Shown here: positions 12,371 through 20,572 of the stretch, one piece after another
Numbering within the stretch: the first letter of the stretch is position 1
Layout of the letters: each line of letters starts with the position of its first letter
Assembly: GCF_009848505.1 (NCBI RefSeq)
Contig: NZ_WWDL01000007.1
Span: 1-64,000, forward strand
DNA from: Muricoccus harenae
GTDB taxonomy: Bacteria; Pseudomonadota; Alphaproteobacteria; Acetobacterales; Acetobacteraceae
Direction: 5' to 3'
DNA length: 64,000 bases
The notes under the pieces: generated by a model
What the model was told of the DNA's origin: nothing
Database searches by the model: none
The model's input: only the letters and a program-made list of their open reading frames with translations
Position numbers and translations under genes: made by a program

Positions 12371-13456
12371 ATGCCCTCCGACATCAGCCTGACCCGGACC
12401 CATTCGCCCAAGGCGCGGCCCGACGATTCCTCGCTCTCCTTTGGGAAGGTCTTCACCGACCATATGTTCCTAATGGATTACGAGGAGGGCCGCGGCTGGC
12501 ACGACCCGCGCGTCGTGCCCTACGCCTCCCTCACCATGGATCCGGCCACCTCCGTCCTGCATTACGGTCAGGCGGTGTTCGATGGCCTCAAGGCCTTCCG
12601 CGGCCCGGACGGCACCATCCGCCTCTTCCGCGCCGAGCGTCACGCCAAGCGCCTCAACAAGTCCTGCGCCGCCCTCTGCATCCCCGAGATGGATGCCGAT
12701 CTCGTCCGCCGCTCCTTCGAGGCGATCGTCGCGGCCGACCATGAATGGGTCCCCTCCGCCCCCGGCACCTCGCTCTACATCCGCCCGACGGTGATCGCGA
12801 CCGAGGTGATGCTCGGCGTGCACCCGGCGCATCGCTACACCTATTTCGTCATCTGCTCGCCCGTCGGCTCCTACTACAAGGAGGGCGTGAAGCCGGTCCG
12901 CATCCTGGCGACCGACAAGTATGTTCGCGCCGTCGCGGGCGGCCTCGGCGAGGCCAAGACCGCCGCCAACTACGCCGCCTCCCTCGCGGCCCAGCGCGAT
13001 GCCGAGAGCCAGGGCTATACCCAGGTGCTGTGGCTCGATGCCATCGAGCGCAAGGCAATCGACGAAGTCGGCACCATGAACATCATGATGCAGATCGGTG
13101 ACGAGGTGATCACCCCGCCGCTCGCCGGCACCATCCTGGACGGCGTCACCCGCAACTCCATCCTCCAGCTCCTGCGCGACTGGGGCATGAAGGTCTCTGA
13201 GCGCCGCGTCACCATCGACGAGGTGATGGCCGCGGGCCGCAACGGTACGCTGAAGGAGATGTGGGGCACCGGCACCGCCGCCGTCGTCTCCCCGGTGGGC
13301 GAGCTCGGCTACAAGGGCGATAAGATCATCATCGGCAACGGCCAAACCGGCGCCCTGACCCAGAAGCTCTACGACGCCATCGTCTCCATCCAGTATGGCC
13401 GCGCCCCGGACCCGCATGGCTGGACGAGCGAGGTGAAGCTCCCCGTCGAGGCCTGA
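12371..13456 (+). CDS. ilvE: Branched-chain amino acid aminotransferase (long, class IV)
   Basis: This PLP enzyme interconverts Leu/Ile/Val and their 2-oxo acids with 2-oxoglutarate. The 361-residue length matches the longer BCAT group shared with eukaryotes. Landmarks are FLMDYEEGRGWHDPRVVPY, the LHYGQAVFDGLKAFRG block, RPTVIATEVMLG, the PLP-lysine region GGLGEAKTAANYAASL, and the class IV signature ending IDEVGTMNIM with EMWGTGTAAVVSPVG near the C-terminus. A second, shorter class IV aminotransferase lies at 24497, so this one is the better candidate for the main ilvE. Confidence 0.93.
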   Translation: MPSDISLTRTHSPKARPDDSSLSFGKVFTDHMFLMDYEEGRGWHDPRVVPYASLTMDPATSVLHYGQAVFDGLKAFRGPDGTIRLFRAERHAKRLNKSCAALCIPEMDADLVRRSFEAIVAADHEWVPSAPGTSLYIRPTVIATEVMLGVHPAHRYTYFVICSPVGSYYKEGVKPVRILATDKYVRAVAGGLGEAKTAANYAASLAAQRDAESQGYTQVLWLDAIERKAIDEVGTMNIMMQIGDEVITPPLAGTILDGVTRNSILQLLRDWGMKVSERRVTIDEVMAAGRNGTLKEMWGTGTAAVVSPVGELGYKGDKIIIGNGQTGALTQKLYDAIVSIQYGRAPDPHGWTSEVKLPVEA

Positions 13457-13537
13457 AGCCGGATGATCACGCGCTCGGCATCGCTCGCCGGGCCGTGATC
13501 CCTTCGGCCGGGCGTGATGCTGGTCTAGGCTCGCCTC

Positions 13538-14248
13538 ATGCGCGCCCCGCCCCATCGCCTTGCTTGGCGCCTCGCCCTGATTCTTGGCGCGGCAGCGATC
13601 CTGCACGGGCCGCAGGCCCTGGCCCAGGATCCATCCACAGCCCAACCGCCTGCCGCATCGGCGCCGGCTCCATCTCCGCCCGCGGCGCCGCCATCCGCTG
13701 AGCCGTCCGCCGCACAGCCAGCCGCACAAGCCCCCACTGCCCCGGCAATGTCCGCCCCGACCCAGCCGCCCGTGGCTGCCGCCGAAGCGTCGCCCTCTGC
13801 AGCTCCAGCGGCGCCGCCCCAGCCGCCCGCACCTCAACCCCCTGCTGCGCAGGCGCCAGCAACACCAGCCCCAGCGGCCCAAGCCCCCGCCGCGCGCGAG
13901 GAACTCCCGCGTGAGGCTGCCCAGCGCGTCATCGGGCGCGAGGTCACCGGCCCCTCCGGCGATGTGGTCGGCCGCATCGTCAACGTGCTGATGGACGAGA
14001 ACGCCCAGCCCCGCGCCGCCGTGCTCGACTATGGCGGCTTCCTCGGCGTCGGCCGCCGCCGCGTGGCGGTCGCCTGGCGCACCCTCCGCTTCTCCCCCGA
14101 AGGCGTGCGGCTGGAACTGACACGCGACCAGATCCGCGCCTTCCCCGACTACAAGGAGGGCGAGCCCGTGGTGGTCGCCGCTCCGCCTCCAGCCCCGGAT
14201 TCCGCGCCGACCGCCTCGGCACCCGCAGAACCCGCCAGCAAGGACTGA
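13538..14248 (+). CDS. Secreted PRC-barrel protein with Pro/Ala-rich linker
   Basis: A 236-residue exported protein. Residues 1-30 form a signal peptide (LALILGAAAILHGPQALAQ). Residues about 31-125 are an extreme Pro/Ala-rich linker, probably extended across the periplasm. A PRC-barrel-like domain follows at about 126-200 (RVIGREVTGPSGDVVGRIVN, AVLDYGGFLGVGRRRVAV), ending in another Pro/Ala tail. PRC barrels occur in ribosome maturation and photosynthetic proteins, but secreted forms like this have no defined role. The following MFS gene starts 11 bases after the stop, so the two are probably co-transcribed. Confidence 0.8.
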   Translation: MRAPPHRLAWRLALILGAAAILHGPQALAQDPSTAQPPAASAPAPSPPAAPPSAEPSAAQPAAQAPTAPAMSAPTQPPVAAAEASPSAAPAAPPQPPAPQPPAAQAPATPAPAAQAPAAREELPREAAQRVIGREVTGPSGDVVGRIVNVLMDENAQPRAAVLDYGGFLGVGRRRVAVAWRTLRFSPEGVRLELTRDQIRAFPDYKEGEPVVVAAPPPAPDSAPTASAPAEPASKD

Positions 14249-14258
14249 GGCACCCCGC

Positions 14259-15452
14259 GTGGCAGGACGCAGCGGGCGTGGTCTGGATTGGCTCAACTTC
14301 TTCATGGCCAATGTCCAGACCGGCTTCGGTCCCTTCATCGCCGTCTATCTCACCGCTCATGCCTGGACCGAGCTCGAGATCGGCCTCGCCCTCAGCATCG
14401 GCACCTTCGTCACCATGGCCATGCAGGTCCCGGCCGGGGCGCTGGTGGATGCCACCCCCAACAAGCGCTTCGCCGCCGCGGCGGCCCTGATCGCCATCGC
14501 CATCTCGGCCCTGCTCCTGGCCGCCTGGCCCAGCCCGCTGCCCGTGCTGGTTTCCGAGGTGCTGCACGGCTTCGCCTCCTGCGTCCTCGGCCCCTCCATC
14601 GCGACGATTAGCCTCGCCCTGGTGGGCCGGCACGCCCTTGGCGAACGGCTGGGCCGGAATGCCCGCTATGCCGCGGTTGGCAGCGGCTTTGCGGCCGGGC
14701 TGCTTGGGGCGGCCGGCACCTGGCTCTCCGGCGCCTCCGTCTTCTGGCTCACCGCCGCCCTCTGCATCCCCAGCCTCATTGCCCTCGCCGCCATCCGCCC
14801 TGCGGACCTCCACCCGCCGGTCTGGCAGGCGCGGGAGGGCAACGCCCTGCACGGCCTAGGCGACCTGCTGCGCAACCGGGGCGTCCTCGTCTTCGCCCTC
14901 TGCTGCGGCCTCTTCACCCTATCCAACGCGGCCATGCTGCCGCTCGCCGGCACGCAGGTGACGCGCAATGCCGGCGACGAGGCCAATCTGATCATCGCCG
15001 CCTGCATCATCGCGCCGCAGCTCATCATGGCACTGATCGCCCCCTGGGTCGGCCGCTTGGCCGAGCGGCGCGGCCGCCGCATCGGCCTGCTGATCGGCTT
15101 CGCCGCCCTGCCGGTCCGGGGGCTGCTGCTAATGCTGGTGGAGGGCCCCGCCTGGCTCATCCTGGTGCAGGCGCTGGACGGCATCAGCGCCGCGGGCCTC
15201 GGCGTCATGCTGCCCCTGCTGGCCGCCGACCTGACGCGCGGCTCCAACCGCTTCAACCTCTGCCTCGGCCTGTTCGGCCTGGCCATCGGCATCGGCGGCA
15301 CGCTCAGCACAACCCTCGCGGGCCTCGCCGCCGAATGGTTCGGCCCGGCCACGGCCTTCGCCATGCTCGCGGGGGTGGGGCTGCTCTCGGTGTCGGCCGT
15401 CTGGTTCGCCATGCCCGAAACCCGCCCTTCCGAGGACCAGGAAGGCGCCTGA
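14259..15452 (+). CDS. MFS transporter
   Basis: A 397-residue major facilitator superfamily permease with about 12 predicted membrane helices. The GTG at 14259 is chosen because the conserved start of helix 1 (LDWLNFFMANVQTGFGPFIA) follows; a later ATG would remove part of that helix. The loop after helix 2 (ALVDATPNKRF) corresponds to MFS motif A, and the central loop contains GRLAERRGRRIGLL, a second copy of it. Related proteins in alphaproteobacteria are annotated only as MFS drug or metabolite exporters. The substrate is unknown. Confidence 0.85.
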   Translation: MAGRSGRGLDWLNFFMANVQTGFGPFIAVYLTAHAWTELEIGLALSIGTFVTMAMQVPAGALVDATPNKRFAAAAALIAIAISALLLAAWPSPLPVLVSEVLHGFASCVLGPSIATISLALVGRHALGERLGRNARYAAVGSGFAAGLLGAAGTWLSGASVFWLTAALCIPSLIALAAIRPADLHPPVWQAREGNALHGLGDLLRNRGVLVFALCCGLFTLSNAAMLPLAGTQVTRNAGDEANLIIAACIIAPQLIMALIAPWVGRLAERRGRRIGLLIGFAALPVRGLLLMLVEGPAWLILVQALDGISAAGLGVMLPLLAADLTRGSNRFNLCLGLFGLAIGIGGTLSTTLAGLAAEWFGPATAFAMLAGVGLLSVSAVWFAMPETRPSEDQEGA

Positions 15453-15624
15453 GAACCACCAGCCGGGAGCCGGGCGGGGGAGGGCACAGGCCATAAGCCT
15501 TGCCCCCCGGCCCCACCCCCGCTAAACCCCCGCCCGCGCCGGCACCCCTGGAGGCCGGCGAGCTTTCGCGCGCCTGCACGGCAGCGCGAAGAGACATAAC
15601 CCAACGTGCGAAGGAATAACGGCA

Positions 15625-16281
15625 ATGGTCCAGACCATTCGGATCGAGGCCGCGGCGCGCGAGCGGGCCGGTAAGGGGGCGGCGCGCGCGACCCGGCGTG
15701 GGGGCATGGTCCCCGCAGTGATCTACGGTGCGAAGCAGGAGGCGACCCTCCTGTCCCTCGACCCGCGTGACGTGATGAAGGAGCTGCACAAGGGCGGCTG
15801 GCAGTCGCACCTCTATGAGGTTGCGGTCGCCGGTGGCGCCACCGAGCGCTGCCTGATGCGCGACGTGCAGTTCCACCCCGTCTCCGACCAGCCCATCCAT
15901 GTGGACTTCCAGCGCCTTGCCGCTGGCCAGAAGATCCGCGTGAAGGTGCCCGTCGTGCTGCTCGGCGAAGACGTCTCCCCCGGCATCAAGGCCGGCGGCG
16001 TCGCCAACCTGGTCCGCCGTGACCTCGAGGTGCTGGCCGACCCCGACAGCGTGCCGGAGCGCTTCGAGATCGACGTCTCCGAGGCGAGCATCGGCGACAC
16101 GCTTCGCTGGTCCGCCGTGAAGGGCACCGAGGGCACGACCGCGACCATCGCCCGCGACTTCGTGGTGCTGACCATCGCGCCGCCGGTGGTGGTGGAAGAG
16201 GTCCCCGTGGTCGCCGCGCCGGCTCCGGCCGACGCAAAGGGCGCCAAGGGCGGCAAGGCCGCGCCGGCGAAGAAGAAGTAA
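15625..16281 (+). CDS. rplY: 50S ribosomal protein L25 (Ctc form)
   Basis: A 218-residue L25/TL5/Ctc family protein that binds 5S rRNA on the large subunit. The N-terminal L25 domain (residues about 5-95) opens IEAAARERAGKGAARATRR and includes GMVPAVIYG and the RDVQFHPVSDQPIHVDFQRL block. The C-terminal TL5 beta domain follows (VPVVLLGEDVSPGIKAGGV, ending about residue 190), then an Ala/Lys tail. AAGGAAT precedes the ATG. The pairing with pth directly downstream is the usual arrangement. Confidence 0.96.
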   Translation: MVQTIRIEAAARERAGKGAARATRRGGMVPAVIYGAKQEATLLSLDPRDVMKELHKGGWQSHLYEVAVAGGATERCLMRDVQFHPVSDQPIHVDFQRLAAGQKIRVKVPVVLLGEDVSPGIKAGGVANLVRRDLEVLADPDSVPERFEIDVSEASIGDTLRWSAVKGTEGTTATIARDFVVLTIAPPVVVEEVPVVAAPAPADAKGAKGGKAAPAKKK

Positions 16282-16331
16282 GGGCCGCCCGGGGGGGGAG
16301 CCTCCCCCGGACACCTTGCTGTTTTGTCTGG

Positions 16332-16364
16332 CTGGGGCGCGCCTGCGAAAGCGGCGCGCCCCAG
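16332..16364 (+). other. Strong hairpin with GAAA loop just upstream of pth
   Basis: A perfect 12-bp stem CTGGGGCGCGCC / GGCGCGCCCCAG (16332-16343 and 16353-16364) encloses TGCGAAAGC, so the tip can fold as GC-GAAA-GC, a GNRA-type tetraloop. It ends 20 bases before the pth start and has no U-tract, so it is more likely an mRNA structural or processing element between rplY and pth than a terminator. Confidence 0.45.
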
Positions 16365-16383
16365 TCATGAACGGGATCGAGCG

Positions 16384-16956
16384 ATGCTTCTGTGGGTTGG
16401 ACTCGGCAATCCGGGCGCGGAGCATGCAAAGCAGCGGCACAATATCGGCTTCATGGCGGTGGAGCGCATCGCCGCCCGCCACCGCTTCGCCCCCTGGCGC
16501 AGCCGCTTCAAGGGCGAGGTCTCCGAAGGCCAGATCGCCGGCCAGCGCATCATTCTGCTGAAGCCGCAGACCTATATGAACGACAGCGGCAACTCGGTTC
16601 AGCCTGCCAGCGCCTTCCACAAGATTCCCCTCGCCGACATCACCGCCTTCCATGACGAGCTGGACCTGGCCCCCGGCAAGGTCCGCGTGAAGAAGGGCGG
16701 CGGCGCCGCCGGCCATAACGGCCTCCGCGACATGCAACGCGCCTTCGGCAGCCCTGATTTCCAGCGCGTCCGGCTCGGTATCGGCCATCCCGGCCACAAG
16801 GACCGCGTCCATGGCCATGTCCTCGGCAATTTCGCGAAAGTGGACGCCGAATGGCTGGACCGGCTGCTGGACTCGGTCGCCGACGCCGCCCCGCTCCTGG
16901 CCGAGGGCAGGCCGGAGGACTTCATGACGAAGGTCGCCCTGCTCACCCAGGGCTAG
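16384..16956 (+). CDS. pth: Peptidyl-tRNA hydrolase
   Basis: Pth releases tRNA from peptidyl-tRNAs that drop off the ribosome. The start at 16384 gives the family N-terminus [20 protein letters not shown] and a normal length of 190 residues. The catalytic His is in QRHNIGF, the substrate-binding Asn in PQTYMNDSG, the general Asp in FHDELDL, and [14 protein letters not shown] carries the second conserved Asn. It lies between rplY and ychF, the standard neighbourhood. Confidence 0.97.
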   Translation: MLLWVGLGNPGAEHAKQRHNIGFMAVERIAARHRFAPWRSRFKGEVSEGQIAGQRIILLKPQTYMNDSGNSVQPASAFHKIPLADITAFHDELDLAPGKVRVKKGGGAAGHNGLRDMQRAFGSPDFQRVRLGIGHPGHKDRVHGHVLGNFAKVDAEWLDRLLDSVADAAPLLAEGRPEDFMTKVALLTQG

Positions 16957-17047
16957 CGCCACCTGCTACCCAGGGCTAGCGCCCAACCGCCACCCCGGCG
17001 TAAGCCACCCGCAACCTCTCCCCACACGCACGGAACACCCCGCCACC

Positions 17048-18142
17048 ATGGGCTTCAACTGCGGCATCGTGGGCCTGCCCAACGTCGGCAAGTCCACCCT
17101 CTTCAACGCCCTCACCCAGACGGCCGCGGCCCAGGCCGCCAACTATCCCTTCTGCACGATCGAGCCGAATGTCGGCCGCGTCGCCGTGCCCGACCCGCGG
17201 CTGGACGAACTGGCGCGCATCGGCAAGTCCATCAAGAAGGTGCCGACCAGCCTCGAATTCGTGGACATCGCCGGCCTCGTCCGCGGCGCCTCCCGAGGCG
17301 AAGGCCTGGGCAACCAGTTCCTCGCGAACATCCGGGAGGTGGACGCCATCGTCCATGTTCTGCGCTGCTTCGAGGATGGCGACATCACCCATGTCGAAGG
17401 CAATGTGGACCCGGTGCGCGATGCCGAGACGGTCGAGACCGAGCTGATGCTCGCCGACCTCGACAGCCTCGAGAAGCGCCTGATCCCGGCCCAGAAGAAG
17501 GCCAAGAACGGCGACAAGGAAAGCGCCGCCTTCGTCGCCCTGGCCGAGCCCATCGTCGCCGCCCTGGCCGATGGCAAGCCCGCCCGCACCGCCGTGCCCA
17601 AGGGCGAGGAGGCCGCCGCCGCCCGCCTGCAGCTGATGACGACCAAGCCCGTTCTCTATGTCTGCAACGTGGAGGAAGCCTCGTCCGCCACCGGCAACGC
17701 CCATTCCGCCCGGGTGCAGGAGATGGCGAAGGCCCAGGGCGCCAAGGCCGTCATCGTCTCCGCCGCCATCGAGGCCGAGATCAGCCAGATGCCGGAAGAG
17801 GACCGCACCGAGTTCCTGGACAGCCTCGGCCTGAAGGATTCCGGCCTGGATCGCATCATCCGTGCCGGATACGAGCTGCTGGGCTTGGTCACCTACTTCA
17901 CCGTGGGCCCTAAGGAATCCCGCGCCTGGACCATCATCCGGGGCACCAAGGCCCCCCAGGCTGCTGCCGTCATCCACAACGACTTCGAGCGCGGCTTCAT
18001 CGCCTGCGAAACCATCGCCTTTGACGACTTTGTCGCGCTTGGCGGCGAGCAGGGCGCCAAGGAGGCCGGCAAGATGCGCGTGGAAGGCAAGGAATACGTA
18101 GTGAAGGACGGCGACATCCTGCTCTTCCGCTTCAACGTCTAG
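17048..18142 (+). CDS. ychF: Redox-regulated ATPase YchF (Obg-family)
   Basis: A 364-residue P-loop protein of the OBG family that prefers ATP over GTP and associates with ribosomes. The G1 motif is [15 protein letters not shown] (residues 8-22), switch/G3 is [20 protein letters not shown], the position of G4 reads VLYVCNVEE instead of NKxD (typical for YchF and the reason for ATP preference), and the C-terminal TGS domain ends FRFNV. The short gap from pth suggests a common rplY-pth-ychF transcript, ended by the hairpin at 18186. Confidence 0.97.
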   Translation: MGFNCGIVGLPNVGKSTLFNALTQTAAAQAANYPFCTIEPNVGRVAVPDPRLDELARIGKSIKKVPTSLEFVDIAGLVRGASRGEGLGNQFLANIREVDAIVHVLRCFEDGDITHVEGNVDPVRDAETVETELMLADLDSLEKRLIPAQKKAKNGDKESAAFVALAEPIVAALADGKPARTAVPKGEEAAAARLQLMTTKPVLYVCNVEEASSATGNAHSARVQEMAKAQGAKAVIVSAAIEAEISQMPEEDRTEFLDSLGLKDSGLDRIIRAGYELLGLVTYFTVGPKESRAWTIIRGTKAPQAAAVIHNDFERGFIACETIAFDDFVALGGEQGAKEAGKMRVEGKEYVVKDGDILLFRFNV

Positions 18143-18185
18143 CCCGGCGCGGCGAAAGCCGCCGCCTGCCGCGCCGCTGCCTGTC

Positions 18186-18219
18186 CGGGCCGCCCCATAC
18201 CAGGGCGGCCCGCTGCCTT
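18186..18219 (+). terminator. Terminator after ychF
   Basis: A 10-bp stem CGGGCCGCCC / GGGCGGCCCG (18186-18195 and 18203-18212) with a 7-base loop, followed by GCTGCCTTTTG. Confidence 0.7.
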
Positions 18220-18336
18220 TTGGTGCCGGGCCGCCATTCGGGCAGAGCCGTCTGACTGGCGGGTCGGCCCGCGGAATCAGTGCCTCCCTGCCGTCCTGCC
18301 CGACAGCGCCCAAGATCCAGCCTGAACCCCCGCGAT

Positions 18337-18421
18337 GCTTCTCAGCAGCAGAAGCTGTTGCCGCAACGCGGCAACACCGTGTTCCAACAAAGAACAAAGC
18401 GATTCTCTGAGAATATATTCT
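18337..18421 (+). promoter_or_regulatory. Palindrome-rich leader/promoter region of the pectate lyase gene
   Basis: Within the 437-base gap before the pectate lyase there are four inverted repeats in 85 bases: GCTTCT/AGAAGC (18337-18355), the perfect GTTGCCGC/GCGGCAAC pair (18357-18375), ATTCTCTGAGAAT (18402-18414) and the overlapping 12-bp palindrome AGAATATATTCT (18410-18421). The last two are AT-rich in a GC-rich setting, as expected for a promoter or an operator. The gene start is about 160 bases further on. The remainder of the gap shows nothing else I can name. Confidence 0.5.
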
Positions 18422-18578
18422 GCGCAACGAAGTTGGTGGGTGAAAGGTTTCGGAAAAATTTACCGTCTGCGTCAGGAAGTCGATAGCCACTCTTGTGGTG
18501 GTTTCTCCCCGCCGGATAACAGTCCTGCAGCCGAAGCCCACCCGGATTATTTCAGGTGGCTAGGAGGGGGATTAAGTA

Positions 18579-20171
18579 ATGGCTAACAATTCGGCTCACG
18601 GCTTTGCTTCAATGAACGGCGGAACAACCGGCGGCAGCGGCGGCACTACTGTAACCGTCTCGACCGGCAAGGAGTTGCTTGCCGCGATCGAGCAGGCAGG
18701 CTCCAAGCCGCTGACGATCCAGGTCGAAGGCACGATCACCACGGCCAACACGGGCGCCGAGGCGATCGACATCGACGGCGTCCACAACATCTCCATCATC
18801 GGCGCTGGCAACGGCGCAGAGTTCGACGGCATCGGCTTCCATGTGAAGGGTGGCTCGTCGAACCTGATTTTCCAGAACCTGAAAATCCACGATGTGGACA
18901 GTGGGCCCAAGGATGCCATCGGCATCGAGGGCGGATCCCATAATATCTGGATCGACCACAACGAGATGTACAGCAGCATGTCGGTCGGCAAGGACCATTA
19001 CGACGGCCTCGTCGACATGAAGCGCGGCGTGGAATACGTCACCGTCTCGAACAACAACTTCCACGACCACCACAAGGTGTCGCTCAACGGCTTCTCCGAC
19101 AGCGATGAGGGTGGCCGCTACGTCACCTACGACCACAACATCTTCGAGAACATCGGCTCCCGTGCGCCCAGCATTCGCGACGGCTTCGCCCATGTCTATG
19201 ACAACTACTACAAGGATATCGAGACCTCCGCGATCAACATGCGCATGGGCGCGGAGGCGCTGATCGAGAACAATGTCTTCGAGAACGTCCGTGACCCGAT
19301 CGTCAGCCTCGACAGCGACAAGATTGGCTTCTGGAATCTCGCCGGCAATGTGTTCGAGGGCGTCACCTGGGGTGATGTCAACGGCGGCGATGCCAGCGCG
19401 CAGGACGGCAAGTCGACCACCGACTATAAGGTGCCCTACGACTACAAGCTCGATGGCACGACATCGGTGAAGAGCTACGTCCTGAGCAGTGCCGGCGTCG
19501 GCAAGCTCGACGTCAAGGCCGGCACGGACACGGATGTCGGCACCGACACCACTGACGTCGGCGTCGACAGCGACACTGATACCGACACCGGTGCCACCCC
19601 GCCCCCGAAGGCCGGCGACTTGCTGACCCTGACGGGCCGGAGCGCCGCCGATGTCCTGAATGGCGGCGCGGAGGACGACGCGCTGAACGGGTTGGGTGGG
19701 CATGACACGCTGAACGGCGCTGCCGGCAACGACACCCTTCTCGGCGGCACGAACAACGACCTCCTCTCCGGCGGCGCCGGCAATGACCGGATGGAGGGCG
19801 GCACCGGAAACGACCAGCTGAACGGCGGCGAGGGCACCGACACCCTCACCGGCGGGACGGGCCGTGACCACTTCGTCTTCGCCAGCGTCGCGGACAGCAC
19901 CGTCGGGTCCGGCCGGGACGTCATCACGGACTTCGCCGCCCGCGATCAGATCGACCTCAGCGGGATCGATGTCCAATCGGGCAAGGGCGACGACCAGGAC
20001 TTCACCTTCCTGGGCTCCGAGGACTTCACCGGCGAGGCGGGCGAGTTGCATGTCATCGCCGATGGGGACTTCTCCGTCGTCGAGGGCGATGTGAACGGTG
20101 ACGGCTCGGCGGACTTCCAGATCGCCCTGGCCGGCCATCCGAGCCTGTCCGCCAGCGACTTCATCCTCTGA
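18579..20171 (+). CDS. Pectate lyase (PL1-type) with C-terminal RTX calcium-binding repeats
   Basis: A 530-residue enzyme predicted to cleave polygalacturonate by beta-elimination outside the cell. Residues about 15-300 form a PL1 right-handed beta-helix: IWIDHNEM, then the DGLVDMKRGVEYVTVSNNNF block, DHHKVSLNG, and SRAPSIRDGFAHVYDNYY, which contains the conserved RxPxxRxG arginine region. Residues about 315-350 are an Asp/Thr linker. About eight RTX nonapeptides follow (for example LSGGAGNDR, LNGGEGTDT) and a C-terminal region ending SASDFIL. There is no N-terminal signal peptide, so type I secretion is expected, with the RTX tail folding in external calcium. No type I exporter is in the window. 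A GGAGGGGG ribosome-binding site precedes the ATG. Confidence 0.93.
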   Translation: MANNSAHGFASMNGGTTGGSGGTTVTVSTGKELLAAIEQAGSKPLTIQVEGTITTANTGAEAIDIDGVHNISIIGAGNGAEFDGIGFHVKGGSSNLIFQNLKIHDVDSGPKDAIGIEGGSHNIWIDHNEMYSSMSVGKDHYDGLVDMKRGVEYVTVSNNNFHDHHKVSLNGFSDSDEGGRYVTYDHNIFENIGSRAPSIRDGFAHVYDNYYKDIETSAINMRMGAEALIENNVFENVRDPIVSLDSDKIGFWNLAGNVFEGVTWGDVNGGDASAQDGKSTTDYKVPYDYKLDGTTSVKSYVLSSAGVGKLDVKAGTDTDVGTDTTDVGVDSDTDTDTGATPPPKAGDLLTLTGRSAADVLNGGAEDDALNGLGGHDTLNGAAGNDTLLGGTNNDLLSGGAGNDRMEGGTGNDQLNGGEGTDTLTGGTGRDHFVFASVADSTVGSGRDVITDFAARDQIDLSGIDVQSGKGDDQDFTFLGSEDFTGEAGELHVIADGDFSVVEGDVNGDGSADFQIALAGHPSLSASDFIL

Positions 20172-20234
20172 CGCGACCCGCAGGGGTGCGGGCGCATCCG
20201 CGCCCCTCCGGAGCCGCGCCTAACGGCACAAGCA

Positions 20235-20268
20235 GAAAGGGCCCGGCGGAAATCCGCCGGGCCCTTTC
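20235..20268. terminator. Bidirectional terminator between convergent genes
   Basis: A 16-bp perfect stem (20235-20250 with 20253-20268) whose arms begin GAAAGGGCCC and end GGGCCCTTTC, so it has a T-run on one strand and an A-run mirrored on the other. It separates the pectate lyase (+) from the small gene at 20296 (-). Confidence 0.85.
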
Positions 20269-20295
20269 GATTCTCCCCCTTGAGAAAGTGAGGGC

Positions 20296-20490
20296 TTAGC
20301 GGGCGAAGACCCGGCGATGGCGAACCGCGCGGCGGTGATGCGGACGCCGGCGCGCCACCTCCTGCGTTACTGACGTCGCCTCACGGGCAGACTCGATCGA
20401 GCTGGTCACGGCGCCCGGGGCGACCGCATGGCTCGTATTCGCCAGGCCCGCGAAAGCGACGACGAAAAATGCACCAACAATCCAACGCAT
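20296..20490 (-). CDS. Small secreted basic peptide (hypothetical)
   Basis: A 64-residue product starting MRWIVGAFFVVAFAGLANTS with a clear signal peptide (cleavage near SHA). The mature part is about 40 residues and ends in a His/Arg-rich tail (RRRPHHRRAVRHRRVFAR). The ATG at 20490 has GTGAGG upstream. I do not recognise a family. The tail could bind metal or nucleic acid, but that is only a composition argument. It is downstream of cysE on the same strand with an 82-base gap. Confidence 0.6.
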   Translation of the reverse strand: MRWIVGAFFVVAFAGLANTSHAVAPGAVTSSIESAREATSVTQEVARRRPHHRRAVRHRRVFAR

Positions 20491-20572
20491 TGAAACCTCA
20501 CATTCCCCTTGAACGGGAGAATTATGCTGTAACTTCAGGTCACGAGCATGTGAATTCGGCGCAACTCCGGCG

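Noticed and set aside
13538-14248. Pro/Ala-rich repeats read as a DNA repeat array
   Set aside because: The repetitiveness comes from a coding linker with variable codons, not from conserved direct repeats at DNA level.
12470-14338. A minus-strand open frame of about 622 codons opposite ilvE and the PRC-barrel gene
   Set aside because: The Gly/Arg repeats come from reading the Pro/Ala linker of the PRC-barrel protein backwards; the plus-strand genes explain the region.
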